64,000 bases of DNA from positions 10,496,001 to 10,560,000 of the forward strand of contig CM040103.1 of the NCBI GenBank assembly GCA_022496805.1, in the 5' to 3' direction. Of the stretch, positions 33,957 through 44,300 are shown in pieces; position 1 is the stretch's first letter; the number at the start of each line of letters is the position of its first letter. Below the pieces are notes generated by a model, which saw only the letters and a list, made by a program, of their open reading frames with translations, was not told the DNA's origin and did not search any database. This stretch comes from Pohlia nutans. Taxonomy: Eukaryota > Streptophyta > Bryopsida > Bryales > Mniaceae. Made by a program: the position numbers and the translations under genes.

Positions 33957-34292
33957 AGCAAGAAGACCTCCGTCAGAGCAAGAAGACCTCTGTCATAGTC
34001 TGAAGACCTACGGCCTCTATCTCCGGGTATAAATCATGTGGTAAATCATGCACAACAAGAAGTCTTCCGTCACAGCAAGAAGTCCTCCGTCACAGCAAGA
34101 AGACCTCCGTTCTCCTTTCCTGGGTGTCTGGGTGATGCCACTTACTCCGTTGGCGGTGAGGAACCAGATGAGGCGAAGAGACCGACACAAACAATTGTGC
34201 TTCAAACGATAATATCGAGCAGGAGGATGAGGGAGAATATTCTTCCCGGGTAGACAGGGTTGACCTTAATTTACCACATGATTTATACTCGT
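33957..34292. repeat. Short tandem repeats of CAGCAAGAAGACCTCCGT type with an inverted pair
   Basis: Four or five degenerate copies of GCAAGAAG(A/T)CCTCCGTCA run from 33957 to about 34120. GTATAAATCATGTGGTAAAT (about 34027) reappears inverted at about 34270-34291. Confidence 0.55.
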
Positions 34293-34502
34293 AGAATTCT
34301 ACTGTTTAGGTAGGAGTCTAGCTTGAGAATGGGGTGCATCCCGTTCTCTTTTGCTTTGTCATTGGCAGTCTGTTTTGATTGTTACATTTTGGTCCTCCCT
34401 GGACCGAGAAGGTTAGGCTTCTCCCACCAGTTTGTTTTGAACTGGTTGTTATCCTTGTATGATGATGCTGACCTTTGTGGTTGGTTCCTCCCTGTTAGGC
34501 GC

Positions 34503-34690
34503 GGGGGGGGGGGGGGGGTGGTCCCCTTTGGAGTTTGCAGGACCTTCGGGCTTGTTTTTCGTTTTCACTTCACTAAGCCGGACAGACATTTAACAGTTTG
34601 GAAGCCCATGAGGCTCTTGGGGGTCATGAGGTCCAAGGTTCAATCCTAGGCGGCGGCTATATTTCAACCTTGTGGTGCATAATAAGACGG
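34503..34690 (+). mobile_element. G-tract followed by a possible SINE head
   Basis: About 16 G at 34503-34518. Downstream, GGTTCAATCC (34637-34646) fits a pol III B box, preceded by an A-box-like TTTGGAAGCCCATGAGG about 40 bp upstream. Confidence 0.35.
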
Positions 34691-36196
34691 GCTTCGGCGG
34701 CATACCCGTTGGCGCGTCTTGACACGGGAACAAACTCATTCACCCTTGTTTGATTTCTGGAAATATAATTCATCCGGTTTTTATTTTTGGAACCCGACAA
34801 TTCTACTTTTATCGTCTTGTGAGCCAAAATCATTATTGACGCATTACTGGAAGCCTAAGATTTCAGGACTTTACGAATTTCTCTATTGTCTTCAATCAAA
34901 TGTACAAAGGCTAGAAGTCAAACCATGCGATGTACACCAGTGATAATATAAGAAACCAAACAAGTATTTAAAAATAAATAACACTACTAATCACATGAAA
35001 CAAATTAAATGATAATCAGAAATATGCATGTAAGCTTACTTGCATGAAAAGTCAAACCAGGAGAGACTGATGTCATTTTTTATTCATAATGTACTCTTTG
35101 TCTTTATTGTTTTCTTCAATTGAAATTGTTTTGAAGTACAATTGTGAAGTAGTAAAGAAATTACAATTGTCAACTTGTGTCCAAAAACAAAGAGATGCGA
35201 CACAAATGTGCATCAAAGACTGCCAATCTCATCCGCAATAGTTTAGAATACAACTCATTATTTATTAATTTAGCAATGTCAGCTTGCGTTTGGCTATAGT
35301 CGAATGCTAGTTGAATGTCCAAGGTCTGCAGCTCAACATTACAAATGATACCTTCTAAAACTTTATAATGACACTATCAAAAAACTAAATTGCATATATA
35401 GAAATTTTATGTGATCAGTGCATACATGATTAGTACATATTTTCGATCACTCTACTGTGGTCCTCTATAATGAACAAACCAGGGGACTCATACTTCATTT
35501 AACATCATACATGGTTGGGAGGGTCTTCATAGTACACTTTGTGTACTTAAGTGAAGAGTGGATTGAATTATGTTTACCATCAAATTTCAACGAAATGAAA
35601 AAAACATTAAAGTGTGTGAAAATCATGATACAACTATACAACAATACAAAGGACAAAAAAAATACAATACTTGGCAACATCGTTCTAGTTAGTTTTTATG
35701 CAATCCTGATCCGACTCTTCTACCGCTATATTCTTAATAATTTTAGATACTTATTTAGTCATGCACATGGAAGTCGGAGGTCTTCCTCAATGCTAACCTT
35801 TATATTTACGCTTCTAAACACAATTTCATTCATACTTCAATCTCAAATGATTCAATCACACCTTCTTTATCTGCACTGTATATAGTTAACAAACCAATCA
35901 CAATCATCGCTTATCTAGAATGTAGAATACGATTTCAACACAATAAAATATTCAATGTGCTTCAAAATAGAAAGCAATGTGTTGATATAAAATGCTCATG
36001 GTAAGATATTTTAGTTCTGTAATAAAGCGACCGTTTTCTTATTTCGCATGCCTATTGTACCTAACGACGTCATAAAGTGCACTATCCATCACTTATTTAA
36101 AACCAATAATACTATATCTTGCACAATTTATCAAAAGTACATTTTTATTTCAAAAAATAAGGAATTCTATAATTTATTTAAATCTAATCTTAATTA

Positions 36197-36713
36197 GGGC
36201 CACTTTACATTAGGGTCTAGGTCCAATACTCATATAGTCTAATAAGCCTATCTATTTAATTTGAAAAACCTCACCATTAAATTTGAGAAGCTGAATAAAA
36301 TAATAATAGGTGAATTGTACCGGGACCCAATTGTAAAGCCATTGGGTGCAATTTAAAGTGAGTTTTAATTGAACTTGGATCCAAGCGTAAAGCCTCTACA
36401 TCCGGTCCAATAGTGTATTCAAAGTTCATTTCAGCTTCTAGTTTCCCAATAGGAATGCTCTAGTCTTAAAAGTAGTATTTTATTGAAGTGGCAATGGAAT
36501 GAAATGAACGAATTCGTTTGTCAAAACTAATTTGAAGCCTTAAGTCCAAAACTTTCCTTCCACAACTACGTAACTTAGGCACCATATTGAAGTAGTTTAT
36601 TGGTCTCGAACCCTAATGTAAAACCCTTAAATACAATTTTCAGCTCTTGGCCAATAAGATTGCTCGATTTCAAGGTTATTTTTTTAATCCAGACCCTAAT
36701 GTAAAGTGCCTCT
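36197..36713. repeat. MITE with CACTTTACATTAGGGTCT termini
   Basis: GGGCCACTTTACATTAGGGT (36197) is matched in inverse by AGACCCTAATGTAAAGTGCC at the right. Internal variants (GGACCCAATTGTAAAGCC, GATCCAAGCGTAAAGCC, GAACCCTAATGTAAAACC) look like subterminal repeats. Confidence 0.65.
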
Positions 36714-36760
36714 TAGAGTGTGACTTAAAGGACTCAATACACTCTCTATATTTGAAGCGT

Positions 36761-37104
36761 CTCCACCAGTGATCTCAGAACCACTTTATGACATTTAGAA
36801 CATTATGCGACCTCCCACATAAATGGTATCTACTTTTGCTACCTAGTGCGTATAATACTCACGATACCTCTATAATACCCGGCAGTACCCTTGATATATT
36901 AAGGTGATACCATGATGATATCCGCGGATATCACCTCATGAAGTTGCTAGTTTGCTACATATTTATATCATGATGGACATCCTCGCTACATTTCCATTTT
37001 ATTTTTTTTCATTTTCTTTCTTTGTATGTTTAGCAGCCCCATTTTTTTTGGGTAGAAATCCAGCTAATTTTAATTTTAGCCAGTTTTGAGATCACTGGTC
37101 TCCA
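36761..37104. repeat. MITE with SacII-type palindrome (copy b, inverted)
   Basis: CTCCACCAGTGATCTCAGAA pairs with TTTTGAGATCACTGGTCTCC. The core GATATCCGCGGATATCACC is kept. Inverted copy of 3790-4135. Confidence 0.65.
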
Positions 37105-37347
37105 CTACAATGCTTTTTCATCCATTTTACTGACAGTCAGATGACTGCATTAAGTAAGTCCACCATCATCAGATGTGGGATTTCCGGTACAGTGTACGTA
37201 ACTGCAATCAGCCTCGTGAAATGGCACTTGGGGCGTGTGTGAGGACACCAAGACGCTAACCACAGTTGGTCCGAGAATGATCTTTTTAGTACACGAAACT
37301 GCTCCCCATTCGTTCCATTTCAGTCCAATTCCACACGCTCGCTTCAC

Positions 37348-37599
37348 GGCACCGAGCTAACCCACGGTCACGATAACCAAACTCAGGATGAACGGTCCCG
37401 GGAGAAAATCCAAAAGTGCCGGTGACTTGCAGGCACCGAGCTAACCCACGGTCACGATAACCAAACTCAAGATGAACGGTCCCGTGAGAAAAACCAAAAG
37501 TGCTGGTGACTTGCAGGCACCGAGCTAACCCACGGTCACGATAACCAAACTCAGGATGAACGGTCCCGGGAGAAAAACCAAAAGTGCCGGTGACTTGCA
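37348..37599 (-). repeat. 3x84-bp minisatellite, in frame on the minus strand
   Basis: Units start at 37348, 37432 and 37516 (GGCACCGAGCTAACCCACGG) and are over 95 percent alike. 84 bp is 28 codons, so the minus frame 37660-37286 carries a 28-residue repeat (FGFSPGTVHPEFGYRDRGLA core). It lies about 0.7 kb upstream of the REC start. Confidence 0.85.
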
Positions 37600-37660
37600 T
37601 GAGGGGAAATACAATCAGCGGCGCACAAGCGCACTCGAAATGCGCCACTCCATCGATCAT

Positions 37661-37745
37661 GGGATCGAACCCCGCCGTCGGTAATCAGCGGCGCACAAGC
37701 CACACACTCGGCAGTCGGTCCTGGGATCGAACCCCGTCGTCGGCA
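37661..37745 (-). mobile_element. Two tRNA-like B boxes (SINE-like, minus strand)
   Basis: GGGATCGAACCCC occurs at 37661-37673 and 37733-37745. Its reverse complement GGGGTTCGATCCC is a perfect pol III B box. They sit in a roughly 60-bp duplicated unit with CAGCGGCGCACAAGC. No convincing A box or tRNA cloverleaf is seen. Confidence 0.4.
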
Positions 37746-38302
37746 GCAGCGGGGGATGAGAGATGAGAGGTGGACACGTCGCAAGGCAATCTAACGGTCC
37801 CTCCCTTATCCTGGTCCCGTGAAGAAGCGCAACAGTGCTCGCCTCTCCCACCACAAAGAACGGATAGAGGCACCTCTGCTTCGGTTGGTGGATGGCCGGT
37901 ATTAATGAAATCCAGGCAATCGGCCACGGTAGTGCAGGGCCGTGGTGATGATGGTGAAGAAATCATCAACAGAAAAAAAAAAGGATCATTGCTCCTTCAG
38001 TTCTGCTCCTCCTCAAATGGATTGACGTTCTCATCCCATCTCATCTCATTTCGTTCCCGGACCGAACAAGATCATGCCAATTTGTGAAGCTCACAACAAG
38101 ATATCATAGGCTTTAGTTTTTTCCCTTTGCTGTTATGTTAAAGTAGCGATGAAGTCGTGGTGATTGCTGTCGTGAAGTTTGTTGAATCATTTTCTCGGAG
38201 GAGTCTGTGCGGCATGCACGGAGGACTTGTGACTGCAGAAACCGTGGAGAGTGTTGAGGTTTAGGCGAGGTTTTTCGTTGAGAAACAGGACAGCAATAAA
38301 GA

Positions 38303-41300
38303 ATGGCGCCTCGGACGGGGAAAGCCAAAGCGCCGAAGGCTAAGGGCGAGAAGAAGAAGAGGGAAGAGAAAAGTGAGAATTCATTCTTTTTGAGGCTTTA
38401 GGATTAGCTGAAGAAATATTTGAAGTTAGTATTAATGAGGTCGTGATTCTCCTGTGAGAGAAAAGTGTGAATTCCTTTGAGGCTCATCCGCGCTTTCCTG
38501 TACTGTGTTATTCGCAAGCTGAAGAAATGTTTGAAGTTAGTATTAATGAGGTCGTGATTCTCCTGTGAGAGAGAAGTGAGAATTCCGCGCTTTCTAGTAC
38601 TGTGTTGCTCGCTAGCTAATGAAACATTAAAAGTTAGTATTAATGAGGTCGTGAGAGCTGAATGGATAAGGCTCGGATAATGTAAGAGTATAATTTTGTG
38701 TTGTGGATTTTGAGGCATTAATAGTTTGACAGAGATGTACGGTTCGGCTTTGCAGTTCTTCCAGCCGTCTTGGACCTTCAGGTTGTGCTGCCCGACGAGA
38801 ATCAAGTCATTCTAAAGGTGAGGAATTCAATGCGGTTACTAGATGCTGTTGGCGAATTTCACGTTGTTTAAGACTATCGGCCGCTTTGTAGACCTGTTAG
38901 GAATGGTGTTGAGGTGCCGTATTGACTAGTGATGGAATGCGCTTGTGTGCAGGCAATCACTACAGATCGTCTACTTGATGTGCGACGGTTACTCGCAGTC
39001 AATGTTGATACCTGCCACTTGACTAATTACTCCTTCACTCACGAGGCAAGTGTCAAGTGTTCCGTGAGCTGATACCACAGTCGGTCTCCTTAATTAGGTT
39101 ATGAGATTCTAGCTTGACAGGAGTTACTTACAGGAATTTCCAGTCTGAATGCGCGGGCTAACTGGAATCCACTATGAGAATTCTATAGTCGAGCTAGAAA
39201 TTAAGAGTAATCATTGTCTTCCATGAACTAACACTTCGACTGCGCAGGTTCGGGGAAATAGATTGCGAGACACTTTTGAGGTCTCTGCTTTGAAGCCGTG
39301 TGTCCTCACCATTGTAGAAGGTAATTGCTCAATCTGTAGCAATATTAATTTTTTCCCTTCTTATTAAAACTTCAATGAAAAATCTGCATTCGTGTTTTGT
39401 GCTGTCGTGTATGCCAGTGAAGATTCTGCAGTTGCTAGGTCTTCTGTTGTCATCAAGTTCTAGGTGTAGCTTTAAGCTTTGAATTCGTGCAGGTTTAGAA
39501 ATTTCTGCGCAGCGTGCTCAAGGGAGGTTGTCACTGAATTACTGTTTGTGTTTCTGTGCAGAGGATTACACGTTGGATTTGGCTGAAGCTCATGTGAGAA
39601 GGATTTTAGATATTGTTACTTGCACGCATTCTTTTGGTCCGTCGCAACAAGTAAAATTAAAGAGTAGTCAGGTACAATCTAAAGACGGAGTTGCGGAGCA
39701 GGATGACGGCACCAGCAATGCAGATGCAGATGAATCCGCTGCACGTGAGGGCGCCTCGGAGGCTGGCAAGGTCTCAAATGGAGATGTGGCCAATGTTGAT
39801 GAGAATGCCGCTCCTGCAATTGTGGACAGGGAGAGGCCATCCGGAATTCTGAAAGGGAAGCCCGAGGCTATGGCCGCCATGGCAGCGGCCAAGGAAGCTA
39901 CTGAGAAGGGTGACATGGCTGGGATGTGCCCTCCTTCTAAGCTTGGACAATTTTACGAGTTTTTCTCCTTCTCACACATTACGCCTCCTATTCAATGTGA
40001 GTTCGTTCGCAATTTTTGGAGACAGATTGCCATCGATTTCTGAAAGATCTGCGATTTTTTTGGGGAGGAACTCTTAAGTTAGGGTTCTAGTTGATTCTGG
40101 AACGATTTCGCCACATTGTATGCTGATGAGCTCTGGATTTCTTACCTCAAAAATTACAGGACTGTACAATTTCCGTGGACTTATTGCCGTCTTCTTGATT
40201 GCAGTTATTCGCCGATCGTCAAGAAGCTTGTCGGAAAATAATCTTGGGGATAATTTCCTTGTTCTTGATGTGAGACTTTGTAATGGAAAGCTCGTTACCA
40301 TTGCGGTGAATGAGAAAGGTTTCTATAGCTGCACTAAGCATCATTTGCAGGAGCATACCTTGGTGGCGCTTCTTCGCAGTCTCAGCAAAGCATTTGCGAA
40401 GGTGAACCAGAGTTTTCTGACAAGTTTCCAGGGGTTTTGGCGTACGATTTTTATGGCATGTGTTCAGTTTCTTTTAAGAATACTCTTTACTGACAGGAAG
40501 GTTTCGGGCACCTCTTGCAGGCTTACGATGATTTAATGAGGGCACTTCTGGAGCGAAACAGGGTACGTGCCGACATTTTTCTTGACTTTTCTGATGATTT
40601 TGCCTCTGAATACTTGCTTGTTAGAATATGACGAAAACCTGATTTGATTTTAACATTTTTACCTCCTTTTGCAGTTTGGTAATTTACCTTACGGTTTCCG
40701 CTCCAATACATGGGTTGTTCCCCCGGTGGCAGCTGATGCCCCTGCGGAATTCCCTTTGCTTCCAACAGAAGATACTGCTTGGGGTGGTAACGGAGGTGGC
40801 AGAGGAAAGGATGAACAAAGTTGTTCACGAAATTGGGCACAAGATTTTGCCACCCTTGCAACTATGCCTTGTGCAAACCCCGAGGAGCGAGAGATTCGAG
40901 ACCGAAAAGCCTTCCTACTGCACAGCATTTTCGTTGACCGAGCTGTCACCGAGGTATACTTCAAGCTGACCAGTTATACTACCTAGAAGTGACTTTCCAA
41001 TCCGTTTCTTTGTACTCAGACTTCTTGGCGTGTTCACTGCAGGCAACAGACATTGTTCAACACTACCATGACAGTTCCTCTCAGGAGGAAGTTTTCTCCG
41101 AAGAAAGAGGGCACATAAAATTCTCAGTACGAAGAGATGCCTCTGACGCGAGCAAGAAGTTAGAATTGAGAATTGGAGCTAGTCAATTCCAGGGATTGGG
41201 GGATTCGGAGCTCGCGAGAAGGAATTTGCTGAAGGGTGTGACAGCTAATGAAAGCACAACAATTCATGTAATACTCTTCAAGCGACTATTGAGTCGTTAC

Positions 41301-44300
41301 AGTCGGTAGAAATGTAATTCTTGTGCAGATCGGAAACAACTTTTTCTGTAGTCTTCATTTTGGAATAGCACTTGAATTTTAAGCCTTGCGTGAATTTTCT
41401 TGTCTTCAGGACACTGCTTCCTTGGGACTAGTATTCGTCCGTCATAGAGGATATATCGTCTTGGCTGAAGCAGCCGGCCCTGTGGAAGTAGGTGACAATG
41501 TCCCCACCGATGTCGAAATTGATGAACAGCCTGATGGTGGTGCGAATGCTCTGAATGTTAACAGGTGAGTCTTAAGTAATCAATTTCTCTGTCACGAATA
41601 ATAGATTGACGTGTATCAATCGAGCAACGTTGTGACCATTAGCTTACAGGGTTATTGATGACATGATGATTTGTTGTGTGAAGCCTCCGTACATTATTGC
41701 ATAGCAAAGGGAAAGGCAGTACACGCCCAGTGCACGCCCAGCCGGTCGAGCACATCCAAAGTGCGCAGGACCTTGTTGCTTCAGTTCTACAAAAAAGCAC
41801 GGCTACCTTGGAGGAAGAAGAAGAGAGACGCCCTGCATTAATGCGATGGGAGCTCGGTGCATGCTGGGTGCAACATCTACAATCAGAAGCAGCTGCTCTG
41901 AAGGAGAAAAAAGATGCGAATGCAAAGGAGGTCAGTGAAAGTGACGCTAACTCAAGTAACAAGGCCGCTCTCAAATCTGTAAGTGCCGTCTCAGAGCAGA
42001 ACCAGAGTGCAGAGGAGTCTGCGGAGGACACTGTGAATGCGGCACCTGAGCTTGCTGTTCCAGCAGAATTATTGAAGCACTTGCCATCTTGTGCTCTTGC
42101 TCGCCTCAACGAGTCAGCAAATTTACTTCAGTGCAAGGTACTTTCTTGACCTAGAGTTTTTGCTCACATTGCACTTTGGACAATCCTTTCGTGTATGGCA
42201 TTGTACTCCGAAACTTTCCTACCGAGGTTGCTGACTCCTCAGTTTCTGCATACAGTCCCTAGAAGAGCTGATGGATGGTGCCCGACACTACTATGAGGAT
42301 GTTGCTCTTCCGAAGTTGGTGAGTTTCACATTATTTATGGAAATATTTCTTGGTTCTCGTTGTAAGATAAGAGAGTCACCTCAATTGCCATTTGATGTTA
42401 GAAAGATATATCTATCTTCAGGTTGATGAGACTTCCTTGTAAACCTAAATTGCCGGTAGAGCATATTTGGTCCGAAATCATTTTGAGCAACGCAGTTCTA
42501 TTCACCCTGTCTCAGACGTTTTAAAAATTCTTGGAACGGGGTGACATCTGTGATGTAGGTGGCTGACTTTGGGTCACTAGAGCTATCACCAGTGGATGGG
42601 CGTACTCTTACAGATTTCATGCACACCCGAGGTTTGCAAATGCGCTCCTTAGGAAGAGTGGTGAGTATTTTTTATCACGTAAAGCGTTGTCTTTTTGACT
42701 TGTCGTTCTTAAAATCAGTAACAGAGTCGTTCCTGTGCCAATTTTATATAGTTCATAGCGAGTGTGGCACACCTTCCCCCTCTACATTTAATTTTTCTCT
42801 TCACCCCGCAGGCGGAACTGGCTTCCAAACTGCCTCATGTGCAAGCTCTCTGTGTACACGAAATGGTGGTTCGTGCTTGCAAGCATCTATTGCAAGCGCT
42901 TGTGGCGGCAACGATATCGACATCTGAGTTGGCAGCAAATATTGCTGAAGCTCTAAACTTGATGCTCGGGACAGCTTTAGACGACGAACATTCTCTCGTT
43001 TCCCAATGGGTAAAGACATTTCTGAAGAAGCGATTTGGCTGGGATCTTGATAGAGGGCAGGAGAATGCAGAGATTCGGAAGTATGCAGTCCTTCGGGGTT
43101 TGTGTCACAAGGTGGGAATTGAAGTTGCCCCTCGTGACTATGCTTTAGATACCTCGACGCCGTTCAAGAAAGCCGACATTATCAGCATGGTTCCAGTCTA
43201 CAAGCAAGTTGCCTGCTCTTCTGCTGACGGGAGAACACTGTTGGAATCATCTAAGACCGCTCTCGACAAGGGGAAATTAGATGATGCTGTAGCCTACGGA
43301 ACAAAGGCCTTAGCCAAGTTAGTGGCTGTATGTGGTCCTTATCATCGAATGACAGCGGGAGCATACAGTCTACTTGCAGTTGTTCTTTATCATACGGGAG
43401 ACTTCAACCAGGCCACGATTTATCAACAGAAGGCTTTGGACATCAATGAGAGAGAACTCGGTCTAGATCATCCTGATACCATGAAGAGCTATGGTGATTT
43501 GGCTGTATTTTACTACCGACTTCAGCACACGGAACTGGCGCTCAAGTAAGTTCTTGCAAGAAGTTTGGTTGCTGGCACAATGCAATGGAGCACTCAAATT
43601 GGCCGTTTCTGATGAGTACCTTCTTGTCTTAATTTTTCCTGGGAGAATGGCAATGTTCTGATTTCTATCTTTGGATTGTAGGTACGTGAATCGGGCACTC
43701 TACTTGCTACACTTAATTTGTGGTCCTTCCCACCCAAATACTGCTGCCACCTACATCAATGTTGCAATGATGGAGGAAGGCCTCGGGAATATTCATGTGG
43801 CTCTCCGGTATTTACATGAGGCTCTCAAGTGCAACCAGCGGCTTCTTGGTGCTGACCATATTCAGGTTCATTTCAAATCTCAAATCCGGTTAATCCGCTC
43901 TCATTTTTCTTTCATATGTTACAGGTATTTCTACAGTGGCAAGAGTGTCACTGATTCAGTAATTGAATTTGACAAAAATTCCGTATTGTTGATTGCAGAC
44001 TGCTGCCAGTTATCACGCTATTGCTATTGCGCTTTCTTTGATGGAGGCTTATTCCCTCAGTGTTCAACACGAACAAACTACATTACAGATTTTGAAGGCT
44101 AAGCTCGGTTCAGATGATCTTCGTACACAGGTTTGTTTATTGTTTTTGTGGTGCAAATTTCCGCCGACCTCCATTTTAGAAGGAGGTCCAAATCTGCCGA
44201 TAGGGTTCCCCCGTGCTGATTTTACGTTGGGACTCTTCTTTGGGTACGCAGGATGCGGCTGCTTGGTTGGAGTATTTTGATTCGAAAGCTTTAGAGCAAC

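Larger units (their letters stand above)
26963..38302. other. 11-kb repeat-rich gene desert
   Basis: No intact gene is seen. It contains TTAA MITEs, other MITEs (29946-30161, 36197-36713, 36761-37104), two poly-G tracts, SINE-like B boxes, an acidic coding relic and an 84-bp minisatellite. About 35000-36190 is plain AT-rich DNA in which I see nothing identifiable. Confidence 0.6.

Noticed and set aside
35457..35885. 142-codon hydrophobic ORF
   Set aside because: Very AT-rich, no domain or intron structure, lies in repeat-rich DNA; most likely chance.
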